DNA of 5,377 nt, taken from Chitinophagales bacterium. GTDB taxonomy: Bacteria; Bacteroidota; Bacteroidia; Chitinophagales; UBA10324. Shown in pieces: positions 1 through 5,377 of this stretch. The number at the start of each line of letters is the position of its first letter. The first letter of the stretch is position 1. The translations under genes and the position numbers were made by a program. The notes beneath the pieces are model-generated. The model was not told where the DNA came from, made no database searches, and saw only the letters and a list, made by a program, of their open reading frames with translations. The DNA is taken from the NCBI GenBank assembly GCA_026786335.1, contig JAJAYG010000079.1, forward strand, positions 1 through 5,377, read 5' to 3'.

Positions 1-1637
1 CATCTACGAGTATGCAAATAATCAATGGCTCTGTTTCACAATCCATGTCTTACTCATACGTGCTTCGGGCAAAGAAACAAGGCACCTTCAAAATCGGAAA
101 AGGAAGTATTGATGCAGGCGGTTCATCTTATGAATCAAATGAAGTTACGATAAACGTTACGGCACCTTCTTCACAACAACAATCACAACAAAGCACCAGA
201 GATCCGTTCGGTAATCAACAGCAAGCTCCTGAAGTTTCAACTGATGAATTGACGAAGCAGATTAAAGATGATGTTTTTGTAAAAGTTATTCTCAGTAGAA
301 ATTCAGTTTACAAAGGAGAAATGCTTACTGCAACTTATAAATTGTACTTCAGGCAAAATCTAAACGGATATAATCTTATTAAAGCTCCTTCACTCGATGG
401 TTTCTGGAGTAAACAAATTGATCTGGATCCTAACAGAAAACAAAAAGTAGAGACATTAAACGGGAAGCAATATTATACGCTTGATCTTCTTCAATACAAC
501 CTCTATCCGCAAAGAGCAGGTAACCTGCAAATTTCACCAGCCGAAATAACCACCGTTGCACAAGTAGCAGTTCAATCGAATGATCCGTTCGATAATTTTT
601 TTAATTCCGGCCGGGCACAAAATGTTCCGCTCACGCTTAAAACAAATACGGTTACAATAAACGTTAAGGATTTCCCCGAAGAAGGCAAGCCGAAAGATTT
701 TTCAGGCGCTGTGGGTAAATTCAATTTTGAAACAACCCTTTCAACCACCGAAGCAAAAACCGATGATGCGGTAACTTATACAATTAAGATTTCGGGAGAA
801 GGTAATCTAAACCTGCTTGATGCTCCAGTGGTTTCACTTCCTCAGGGTTTCGAAATTTATGATCCTAAAGTAAAAGATAAAACTACGAGCACAGCAAACG
901 GCATTGGTGGCTCAAAGCAATATGACTATCTAATAATTCCCCGAATGCCCGGAGAGTTTAAAATAAGTAGTCAGCAATTTTCTTTTTTCGATCCTTCAAA
1001 AGAAAAATATTTCTCAATCACATCGCCTGAGTATCCGCTGAAGATTACAGGTGATCCTTCGAAAAATGTTAACACTAATTCTCTATCACCGATCAACCAA
1101 CAGGATGTTTCATTGTTAGGTGAAGACATTCGGTATATAAAAACAACAGTTCCTTCCTTCAATAAAAACAGCAGTTCATTTTTTGGCAGCGCAGGTTTTT
1201 ATAGTTTGTATTGCTTGCCTCTTTTAGCATTTGCAGGGTTAATTGTTTTAAGAAGAAGAAATGAAACACTTGCTGCTGATCTTGTTGGAAGTAAAAGAAG
1301 AAGAGCTTTAAAGCTTTCTAAAAAGAGACTTCGCATAGCTGAAAAACATCTTGCCGCTAATGAGAAAAATAGCTTTTACGATGAAGTATCAAAAGCAATT
1401 TGGGGTTACCTGTGTGATAAATTGAATATTGACATGGCTGAACTTTCCAAAGAGAATGTTGAAGAAAAATTGGCGGTGAGAAAAGTGAAATCAGAAACCA
1501 TTTCAAAACTTAAGCACCTTATTAATTCTTGCGAAATATCATTGTACGCACCTGCGGATGATGTAAGTGAAATGAAAAATGATTATTCAAGTGCCCTAAA
1601 TTTAATTGCAGATATTGAAGACGAAATCAGAAATTAA
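1..1637 (+). CDS. batD: BatD, Bat aerotolerance operon membrane protein (5' end truncated by window)
   Basis: The reading frame is open from the left edge (first full codon at base 3), so the ATG at base 12 is internal, and roughly 70-100 N-terminal residues including the signal peptide are missing. Counting from that Met, a first beta-rich domain ends near residue 50. A Gln-rich linker follows (residues 54-72), then further beta-sandwich segments. A stretch that I recognise as typical of BatD, with FPEEGKP and FSGAVGKF, lies at residues 221-238. One membrane helix lies at about 396-413, followed by RRR (positive-inside) and a roughly 125-residue cytoplasmic tail rich in Lys and Glu. DPF motifs occur at 64-66 and 191-193. 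Family knowledge: BatD is encoded with the VWA proteins BatA/BatB, an AAA+ MoxR ATPase and TPR proteins in Bacteroidota and spirochaetes. Its biochemical role is unsettled, and 'oxygen tolerance' rests on an old Bacteroides phenotype. It overlaps batE by 23-32 nt, which supports one transcript. Confidence 0.94.
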   Translation, partial: STSMQIINGSVSQSMSYSYVLRAKKQGTFKIGKGSIDAGGSSYESNEVTINVTAPSSQQQSQQSTRDPFGNQQQAPEVSTDELTKQIKDDVFVKVILSRNSVYKGEMLTATYKLYFRQNLNGYNLIKAPSLDGFWSKQIDLDPNRKQKVETLNGKQYYTLDLLQYNLYPQRAGNLQISPAEITTVAQVAVQSNDPFDNFFNSGRAQNVPLTLKTNTVTINVKDFPEEGKPKDFSGAVGKFNFETTLSTTEAKTDDAVTYTIKISGEGNLNLLDAPVVSLPQGFEIYDPKVKDKTTSTANGIGGSKQYDYLIIPRMPGEFKISSQQFSFFDPSKEKYFSITSPEYPLKITGDPSKNVNTNSLSPINQQDVSLLGEDIRYIKTTVPSFNKNSSSFFGSAGFYSLYCLPLLAFAGLIVLRRRNETLAADLVGSKRRRALKLSKKRLRIAEKHLAANEKNSFYDEVSKAIWGYLCDKLNIDMAELSKENVEEKLAVRKVKSETISKLKHLINSCEISLYAPADDVSEMKNDYSSALNLIADIEDEIRN

Positions 1638-2412
1638 AACAGAGAAATATTTTTGGTTGTATCAACTCTCGTTTGCATTTGCAATCATAATTGCAAGCTT
1701 TTCATTTGCAATTGCCACTGCCCATTCTTCCATTGAATTATTTACAAGTGCAAATCAATTTTACAACTCAAAACAATTTCAGCAAGCAGCAGATGAGTAT
1801 GAAAAAATAATTGCGCAGGGCTTTAAGAATGCAGAAATTTATTACAACCTCGGCAACTGCTATTATAAATTGAACAATGTTTCGAAATCAATTCTTGCAT
1901 TTGAAAGAGCATTAAAACTTTCGCCAAAAGATGAAGACATCATTCACAATCTCGCTCTGGCAAGAATGAAGGCAACAGATAAAATTCAACACATTCCAGA
2001 ACTCAATGTTATCGTTTGGTGGAATAGTTTCACTACTTTCTATTCATCAAATGGGTGGAGCATTCTTGCTTTAACATTCATCTGGCTTTCTGTATTTGCA
2101 TTCGCCATTTATCTTTTTATGGCAAGGAAGAAATCACTCCTCTGGATTACAGGACTTCTTCTAATGTTCTCGCTTTCATTTTTTGCATTAGCGCTTCATC
2201 AGAAAAAAATGGTACAACATTCAAACTCCGCTATTCTTGTTGTGCCAAGTTCATATGTAAAGAGTTCACCTGATGCAAACGGCGGCGACTTATTTATGAT
2301 TCATGAAGGCTGCAAACTTGAGGTGCTTGATCAGGTTGGTGAATGGAGAAAGATCAAGTTAGAAGATGGAAAGATTGGATGGATTCAAAAAAGGAATTTT
2401 GAAATGATATAA
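1606..2412 (+). CDS. batE: BatE, TPR and SH3-like Bat operon protein with non-ATG start
   Basis: From the N-terminus: a hydrophobic signal/anchor segment (residues 20-38, ending near ATA-H), two TPR repeats (about 44-73 and 76-109, with YYNLGNCYYKL and the AFERALKLSP signature), two membrane helices (about 150-172 and 176-197) separated by a basic ARKK turn, and a C-terminal SH3-like domain (about 208-266, with GEWRKIKLEDGKIGWI). This order is that of BatE proteins, and the gene follows batD directly. TPRs mediate protein contacts, so it is probably a scaffold of the Bat membrane complex (inference). The start is unusual. A TAA in the same frame sits at 1603-1605 and the first ATG is codon 121, beyond the TPRs, so translation must begin at a non-ATG codon. 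Candidates are TTG 1606 or TTG 1615; the latter gives an MKTKSEIK N-terminus and I find it slightly more natural. No Shine-Dalgarno is visible. Initiation inside the end of batD suggests translational coupling. Confidence 0.92.
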   Translation: MQILKTKSEIKTEKYFWLYQLSFAFAIIIASFSFAIATAHSSIELFTSANQFYNSKQFQQAADEYEKIIAQGFKNAEIYYNLGNCYYKLNNVSKSILAFERALKLSPKDEDIIHNLALARMKATDKIQHIPELNVIVWWNSFTTFYSSNGWSILALTFIWLSVFAFAIYLFMARKKSLLWITGLLLMFSLSFFALALHQKKMVQHSNSAILVVPSSYVKSSPDANGGDLFMIHEGCKLEVLDQVGEWRKIKLEDGKIGWIQKRNFEMI

Positions 2413-2433
2413 TAACCCTCTGAGTAAAATAAA

Positions 2434-2465
2434 AAAATCCCTGTTGCTGAAACAACAGGGATTTT
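2434..2465. terminator. Strong bidirectional rho-independent terminator
   Basis: There is a perfect 13-bp inverted repeat: the left arm AAAATCCCTGTTG (2434-2446) and right arm CAACAGGGATTTT (2453-2465) are separated by a 6-nt loop. On the + strand the stem ends in TTTT followed by AGATTTTT, 22 nt after the batE stop. On the - strand the stem runs into seven T (2437-2431), downstream of tRNA-Lys. The element lies between converging transcripts (batE and the tRNA) and probably ends both. Confidence 0.88.
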
Positions 2466-2475
2466 AGATTTTTCG

Positions 2476-2548
2476 TGATCCCGCTGGGACTCGAACCCAG
2501 GACCCCAACATTAAAAGTGTTATGCTCTACCGACTGAGCTACGGAATC
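2476..2548 (-). tRNA. tRNA-Lys (anticodon TTT)
   Basis: The - strand folds into a full 73-nt cloverleaf. The acceptor arm GATTCCG pairs with CGGGATC (one T-G wobble). The D arm is GCTC/GAGC with loop AGTCGGTA. The anticodon arm TAACA/TGTTG carries loop CTTTTAA, placing TTT at positions 34-36. The T arm is CTGGG-TTCGAGT-CCCAG and the discriminator is A. The 3' CCA is not encoded: the discriminator is followed by CGA. CCA must therefore be added by the nucleotidyltransferase. The anticodon reads AAA and AAG lysine codons. A promoter lies just upstream and a strong hairpin terminator just downstream, so it appears to be its own transcription unit. Confidence 0.98.
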
Positions 2549-2568
2549 ATCTTTTTATTTAGGAGGCG

Positions 2569-2598
2569 CAAAGATATACGCCAATTAAAGAATTGCAA
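2569..2598 (-). promoter_or_regulatory. Bacteroidota-type promoter of tRNA-Lys
   Basis: Read on the - strand, TATCTTTG (2576-2569) matches the Bacteroidota -7 consensus TAnnTTTG exactly. A TTG (2598-2596) lies 19 nt further upstream, as expected for the -33 element of the primary sigma factor in this phylum. Transcription would begin near 2562-2565, about 14-17 nt ahead of the mature tRNA 5' end at 2548. This leaves a short leader for RNase P to remove. Confidence 0.68.
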
Positions 2599-2668
2599 GT
2601 CTGTTTTAAGAATGTTGAAAATGATTTTATTTCATTTTGCTGATTCAATAAAATATTAAAGAAAAAAT

Positions 2669-3110
2669 GCTGCAGGTTCATAAGCCGGATTCTGTTTCAT
2701 CTGCCGAAGCTTCAGCGAAGGAAGATTTCTCTTCTATCACATTACCTCATAAGATTCAGGCATTCATTTATCTGTTCTGGTTGTTGCCAACCCGAATCAA
2801 GCGATCTACCCACCCATGCTTCTGCCTTTCGGCAAAACAAAATGAGCAACTTTGTTAAACTTCTTTCGAAGTCCGTTCATGGTATATTTGATCTTACAGC
2901 CCGCAAGGTTTACCCACTTGCTGCATTGCTGCAGTAAGTTGTGAGCTCTTACCTCACATTTTCACTATCACCCCGATTTTGGCAGGGCTACTATTTTCTG
3001 TGGCACTTTCTTTCCGCCTCTCAGCGGAACCATCTGTTAGGTGGTGCGGTGCTCTGTTGCTGTCCGGACTTTCCTCCCCGAATTCTCGGGACGAATGCCG
3101 AACCTGCAGC
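2669..3110 (-). ncRNA. rnpB: RNase P RNA (type A), rnpB
   Basis: This is the catalytic RNA of ribonuclease P, which cuts leaders from pre-tRNAs. Universally conserved blocks appear in order on the - strand: CR-I GAGGAAAGTCCGGAC (3076-3062); GAGGTAAGAGCTCAC of CR-II/III (2955-2941); GGGTAGATCGCTTGA of CR-IV (2811-2797); AGATAAATGAATGCC (2773-2759); and CR-V ACAGAATCCGGCTTAT (2695-2680). CR-I and CR-V supply the two sides of helix P4. The ends are set by a perfect 11-bp P1 helix, GCTGCAGGTTC (3110-3100) with GAACCTGCAGC (2679-2669). P1 is followed by ATTTTTTC, so the run of six T (2667-2662) probably marks the transcript's 3' end. The 442-nt length is somewhat above the E. coli RNA (377 nt). 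The L15 region looks atypical (see findings). Three short open frames over this locus are not genes. Confidence 0.97.
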
Positions 3111-3153
3111 AAGTATTTCAAAGAACTGTTTCTCTATTTTTTTGGAATGAAAA
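3111..3153 (-). promoter_or_regulatory. Probable rnpB promoter region, weak match
   Basis: Only 43 bp separate rnpB from the stop codon of the upstream Smr gene on the same strand. On the - strand GTTCTTTG ends 8 nt before the presumed rnpB 5' end. The spacing suits a -7 box, but only TTTG of TAnnTTTG matches and no clear TTG lies at the -33 position. An A/T-rich run (seven T on the + strand) precedes it. Either this is a weak-consensus promoter or rnpB is partly processed from a transcript that reads through from the Smr gene. Confidence 0.25.
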
Positions 3154-4146
3154 CTATTGCAATATTACTTCAGTTGCTCCATAACCATAGCGGGGATGGT
3201 AATTATTATTGAATGATCTCACATGCCTGTAGTTCTTCAGCATCAAATGGATTTCCTGTTTCAATTTCCCTTTGCCTATGCCATGAATCACAATTAATTT
3301 TAATGATTGCTGCGCAATGGCTCGTTCCAATGCCTGCTGAAACTTAGAGAGCTGAAGGTGTAGCATTTCCGCACTACTCATGTCGCTACAATCTTTAATG
3401 AGTTCTTCAATGTGCAAATCGATTTCTACAATGGCCTCTCCTTTTTCTTTGTCTTTGATCACTACACTTTCCGTCATCATGCGCTTAAGATCTTCAGCAT
3501 CAATTTCGATGCGCTTGGGAATTGGTGGTTCTGTTTTTTCTTTTTTGTATTCAGGAATTAATTGGTAGTTGAATGTCTCTTTTTTGATGAGTGGTGCAGG
3601 CGATTGTTTGTTAAAGAAGTTTTGTGCTTTTATTTTTTGTTTCATTTCACCTTTAAAATCATTCTTCACTTCTCTAACTTTTAAATTTACCTGCAAGCCT
3701 TCATTCAATAAATCATATTCAATGGAATGAAGTAAAACATAATTGTATGGCGTTAATAATTTTTGGAGTGAAAAATTGATTTCATTTCTTTTCAAAAGCT
3801 CATAAGAATAATCAAGTGCTGATGAAGTATCGTTGATGAGGTAAATATTGAAGGAAGAAATATTTCCGGCTTTATCGCTCTCGGGATCGAATGCAATAAA
3901 AATTCCCTGATTGGTTCCATTTGAATTTTGCTGTAACTGAATAATTGTTTTGTTCTGCTGTGTTTGATCGTCATTTTTTTCTTCGGCAGGAAATTCTTTG
4001 CTGAGATCTGATAGGAAGAAGGGAATTTCGTCACCCTCGATCTCGATGTAAACGAGTTCGTTGTTGATGATTCTTTTGATGTATGCAATTTGTTTAAGAT
4101 GGGTGAGATAAACTTTTTCACCCACTACGTACTTTTCATTTTTCAC
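3154..4146 (-). CDS. DUF2027 and Smr domain protein
   Basis: This is a 330-residue protein with no signal peptide or membrane helix, so it is cytoplasmic. The N-terminus (about 1-50) is a small beta-barrel-like segment (YVVGEKVYL ... VYIEIEGDEIPFFLSDL). A Gln/Asn-rich linker (about 60-80) and a beta-rich DUF2027 region (about 80-200) follow. The C-terminal Smr domain (about 238-330) carries EIDLHIEEL at 241-249 (the DLHG position, with Ile for Gly), HGIGKGKLKQEI at 288-299 (HGxGxG) and YGYGATEVIL at 320-329. Smr domains occur in MutS2 and in SmrB-type nucleases acting on recombination intermediates or collided-ribosome mRNA. Which of these applies here is not known, and DUF2027-Smr proteins are, to my knowledge, uncharacterised. 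The start is GTG at 4146-4144. An in-frame TAA four codons upstream rules out a longer protein, and the ATG 7 nt into the gene is in another frame. A consensus -7 box ends only 4 nt before the GTG. Confidence 0.92.
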   Translation of the reverse strand: MKNEKYVVGEKVYLTHLKQIAYIKRIINNELVYIEIEGDEIPFFLSDLSKEFPAEEKNDDQTQQNKTIIQLQQNSNGTNQGIFIAFDPESDKAGNISSFNIYLINDTSSALDYSYELLKRNEINFSLQKLLTPYNYVLLHSIEYDLLNEGLQVNLKVREVKNDFKGEMKQKIKAQNFFNKQSPAPLIKKETFNYQLIPEYKKEKTEPPIPKRIEIDAEDLKRMMTESVVIKDKEKGEAIVEIDLHIEELIKDCSDMSSAEMLHLQLSKFQQALERAIAQQSLKLIVIHGIGKGKLKQEIHLMLKNYRHVRSFNNNYHPRYGYGATEVILQ

Positions 4147-4150
4147 TTTG

Positions 4151-4158
4151 CAAATTTA
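4151..4158 (-). promoter_or_regulatory. -7 promoter box of the Smr gene
   Basis: On the - strand TAAATTTG matches TAnnTTTG exactly. Its last base is followed by CAAA and then the GTG start codon, so transcription would begin at or within a few bases of the start codon. No TTG lies at the expected -33 distance, which lowers confidence. Confidence 0.5.
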
Positions 4159-4187
4159 AGCGATGCACCCGCTGATTTGTTTGCCGT

Positions 4188-4195
4188 TATATTTG
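4188..4195 (+). promoter_or_regulatory. -7 promoter box of the secreted beta-rich protein gene
   Basis: TATATTTG matches TAnnTTTG exactly and ends 11 nt before the ATG at 4207. The implied start site (about 4199-4202) leaves a leader of only 5-8 nt. The box lies 29 bp from the opposing box of the Smr gene, so the two -33 regions interleave. No good -33 TTG is present. Confidence 0.5.
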
Positions 4196-4206
4196 ACTCA
4201 AGATTT

Positions 4207-4803
4207 ATGAAACTCTTTTTCATTTCCATTCTCCTTATTATTTTTTCAAAAACTTTGCTTGCGCAAGATGTTGATTCGCTTGCCGCTGATACTTCTTTCT
4301 ATATTGTTTATGTGCCGAAGTATGAAGTTTCTTTTGGTGTTCAGCATAGTAATGTGCCTGCGATATTTTTATCCAATGCATTCATACCCGATAATTATGA
4401 GGTGGAGTGGCGTGTGAAAAACAGGACTTACATGCAGGCAGGTTTGTTTGCTGTTTCGGCTTCCGATGTGCCCGGTGAATATTTTTTTACGAATGGGTTT
4501 GGTGTTTACACCGGCGCTTCGCTCAAACTTTTTCTTTTCAAGAATGCTTACTTTAATGCTACCTGGAATTTAATTTATGATCAATACGGTAAGAGCGACT
4601 CGGTACATAACTGGTCAATATCTACAGGGCCTACTGCTGCTTTTGTATATTTTATTACCGATCGTTTTTCTTTAAGGCTCGATGCCTTTAATGTGAACAT
4701 TGCAGTGGGAAGTCCCGATGGGTTTTCGAATATCTTCTACACGGTGCACCGACTGTTAGGTTTGGGAGTGCGGTATAGTTTTGATGTTGGGAGGAATAAT
4801 TGA
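4207..4803 (+). CDS. Small secreted, putative outer-membrane beta-barrel protein, function unknown
   Basis: I do not recognise a named family. The 198-residue product starts with a clear Sec signal peptide (MK, hydrophobic FFISILLIIF, then TLLAQ with likely cleavage after residue 20). The mature part of about 178 residues alternates polar and hydrophobic/aromatic residues in short strands (for example 98-111 GFGVYTGASLKLFL, 114-124 AYFNATWNLIY, 135-150, 152-165) and ends in LGLGVRYSFDVG. That pattern fits small porin-like or OmpA-like barrels of the Bacteroidota envelope. There is no TonB-dependent plug, lipobox or type IX C-terminal domain. I chose ATG 4207 rather than the in-frame ATG 4090: the upstream one would overlap the oppositely oriented Smr gene by 57 nt and bury the signal peptide about 39 residues inside, whereas 4207 follows a -7 box. 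The gene stands alone, convergent with the permease gene, so context gives no function. Confidence 0.72.
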   Translation: MKLFFISILLIIFSKTLLAQDVDSLAADTSFYIVYVPKYEVSFGVQHSNVPAIFLSNAFIPDNYEVEWRVKNRTYMQAGLFAVSASDVPGEYFFTNGFGVYTGASLKLFLFKNAYFNATWNLIYDQYGKSDSVHNWSISTGPTAAFVYFITDRFSLRLDAFNVNIAVGSPDGFSNIFYTVHRLLGLGVRYSFDVGRNN

Positions 4804-4806
4804 AAA

Positions 4807-4827
4807 TGGAAAGTGGAAAATGGAAAA
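4807..4827. repeat. Three-copy 7-bp tandem repeat TGGAAAR
   Basis: TGGAAAG, TGGAAAA and TGGAAAA follow each other without gaps, directly after the TGA stop of the upstream gene; a degenerate unit TGAAAA precedes them and includes the stop codon. It is the left part of the short intergenic stretch that also carries the palindrome. It may be a remnant of a dispersed intergenic repeat or simple slippage. No function is visible. Confidence 0.6.
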
Positions 4828-4851
4828 TCAAAAATTCGATCAAGAGAATTT

Positions 4852-4879
4852 GTAGAGACGCAATGCATTGCGTCTCTAC
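4852..4879. repeat. Perfect 28-bp palindrome (dispersed intergenic repeat type), possible bidirectional terminator
   Basis: The arm GTAGAGACGCAATG (4852-4865) is followed at once by its exact reverse complement CATTGCGTCTCTAC (4866-4879). In RNA a T-G wobble and two T-A pairs can extend the stem outwards (4849-4851 with 4880-4882). I recall GTAGAGACGC... palindromes of this kind as scattered intergenic repeats in Bacteroidota and cyanobacteria (memory, not searched). It lies between the convergent genes, 7 nt beyond the permease stop, next to six A on the + strand. It could fold into a transcription-ending hairpin, although with no spacer the loop must come from opening the central pairs. Confidence 0.85.
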
Positions 4880-4886
4880 GAAAAAA

Positions 4887-5377
4887 TTATTCATACCTCA
4901 ACGCCTCAATGGGATCAAGATTAGATGCTTTGATGGCAGGATACAAACCCGAGATTAATCCCACGATGTAACAGAATGCAATTCCTAAACCTACCCACAG
5001 CCAAGGAATTACAAAGCCACCACCGATTACCAATGAAATAAGGTTGCCGGCGAGTATACCGAAGATGATACCGAGCAAACCACCAATGAGGCAGATCACA
5101 ATTGCTTCGGCAAGAAACTGACGGCGAATAGTTTTTTTTGTAGCACCCAATGCTTTGGTAACGCCAATCTCTCGCGTGCGTTCGGTTACCGAAACCAACA
5201 TAATATTCATGAGGCCGATAGCTGCACCAAACAGTGTGATGATGCCGATGATGATTGCAGCAGCGCGCATGTAAATGAGCTGACTAAAAAGTTCGTTGGC
5301 AAGTTGATCTGATTTTTCGATTTCGAAATCGTCGGGCTCGTTGGCTTTAAGGTTGCGGATGTTGCGGAAAGTTCCGG
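4887..5377 (-). CDS. ABC transporter permease, MacB/FtsX family (N-terminal part outside window)
   Basis: The - strand frame is open to the right edge, so the Met codon at 5270 is internal; 163 codons plus two bases of the 5'-truncated gene are visible. The leading part is the end of the periplasmic MacB-like domain ([20 protein letters not shown] ... [14 protein letters not shown]). The FtsX/MacB core follows: a helix [26 protein letters not shown], the coupling-loop signature [28 protein letters not shown], two further helices with a Gly-rich connection ([36 protein letters not shown]), and the hallmark ending [17 protein letters not shown]. Such permeases pair with an MJ0796/LolD-like ATPase. 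They work as mechanotransmission machines for envelope substrates (macrolides, lipoproteins, peptides), and the substrate cannot be told from this part. A complete protein of about 400 residues would extend about 240 residues past the edge. The stop TAA is at 4889-4887. Confidence 0.93.
   Translation of the reverse strand, partial: GTFRNIRNLKANEPDDFEIEKSDQLANELFSQLIYMRAAAIIIGIITLFGAAIGLMNIMLVSVTERTREIGVTKALGATKKTIRRQFLAEAIVICLIGGLLGIIFGILAGNLISLVIGGGFVIPWLWVGLGIAFCYIVGLISGLYPAIKASNLDPIEALRYE

Noticed and set aside
54..600. Repeated DPF motifs and Gln-rich linker in BatD as a novel repeat
   Set aside because: Short DPF-type segments and Gln-rich linkers are within what I expect of BatD proteins; no nucleotide-level repeat is visible.
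971..1162. 63-codon open frame on the - strand within batD
   Set aside because: It is antisense to a well-supported BatD coding region, with no promoter box or domain; a chance open frame.
2667..3212. Three small + strand open frames (2667-2858, 2941-3150, 2979-3212)
   Set aside because: They lie wholly or mainly over the rnpB gene on the other strand, contain low-complexity or Cys/Ser/Pro-rich translations, and have no recognisable domain. The conserved RNase P RNA blocks explain the sequence.
3792..4121. 109-codon - strand frame and a 62-codon + strand frame (3380-3568) inside the Smr gene
   Set aside because: Both are alternative-frame shadows of the Smr coding sequence, whose motifs fix the true frame.
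4090..4206. ATG 4090 as the start of the secreted protein
   Set aside because: It would overlap the divergent Smr gene by 57 nt, lie upstream of the likely promoter box, and place the clear signal peptide about 39 residues into the protein. ATG 4207 fits better.
4688..4894. 68-codon - strand frame across the palindrome
   Set aside because: It runs through the end of the secreted-protein gene on the other strand and the repeats, overlaps the permease stop, and has no domain.
5268..5270. Met codon 5270 as the start of a 127-residue protein
   Set aside because: The frame continues upstream to the window edge with sequence typical of the end of the MacB periplasmic domain, so the Met is internal.
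1..5377. CRISPR array, insertion sequence, prophage, toxin-antitoxin or defence island
   Set aside because: No spaced direct repeats, transposase or integrase coding sequence, target-site duplications around the tRNA, or paired small ORFs of that type were found. The tRNA-Lys 3' end has no adjacent duplicated att-like segment in view.

Overview
The window looks like an ordinary chromosomal segment from a member of the Bacteroidota, perhaps a Chitinophagia/Sphingobacteriia-like lineage (inference; no phylogeny could be run). The pointers are the end of a bat 'aerotolerance' operon (batD-batE), a DUF2027-Smr protein of the type typical of this phylum, TAnnTTTG-type promoter boxes, no visible Shine-Dalgarno dependence, and moderately AT-rich DNA.

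Layout: (1) 1-2412, + strand: batD (5' end outside the window) overlaps batE, giving an operon end. The two are predicted membrane-anchored partners: BatD a periplasmic beta-sandwich protein with one TM helix and a cytoplasmic tail, BatE a TPR + two-TM + SH3-like protein. (2) 2413-3153: no protein gene. It holds a strong, probably bidirectional terminator hairpin, tRNA-Lys(TTT) on the - strand with its own promoter, and the complete RNase P RNA gene (rnpB) on the - strand. Small open frames lying over rnpB are not genes. (3) 3154-4146, - strand: DUF2027-Smr protein with a GTG start. (4) 4147-4206: compact divergent promoter region with two perfect TAnnTTTG boxes, implying a leaderless or nearly leaderless mRNA for the Smr gene. 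(5) 4207-4803, + strand: a small secreted, probably outer-membrane beta-barrel protein of unknown function. (6) 4801-4886: a 7-bp tandem repeat and a perfect 28-bp palindrome between convergent genes. (7) 4887-5377, - strand: C-terminal part of a MacB/FtsX-type ABC transporter permease whose N-terminus lies outside the window.

Two housekeeping RNAs involved in tRNA biology sit side by side (RNase P RNA, which trims tRNA 5' ends, and a tRNA gene), transcribed in the same direction downstream of the Smr gene. I did not find a new multi-gene system. The points most worth a second look are the forced non-ATG start of batE, the leaderless-looking GTG start of the Smr gene, the apparent lack of the CCA-binding GGU motif in the rnpB L15 region together with a tRNA gene that does not encode CCA, and the palindromic intergenic repeat.
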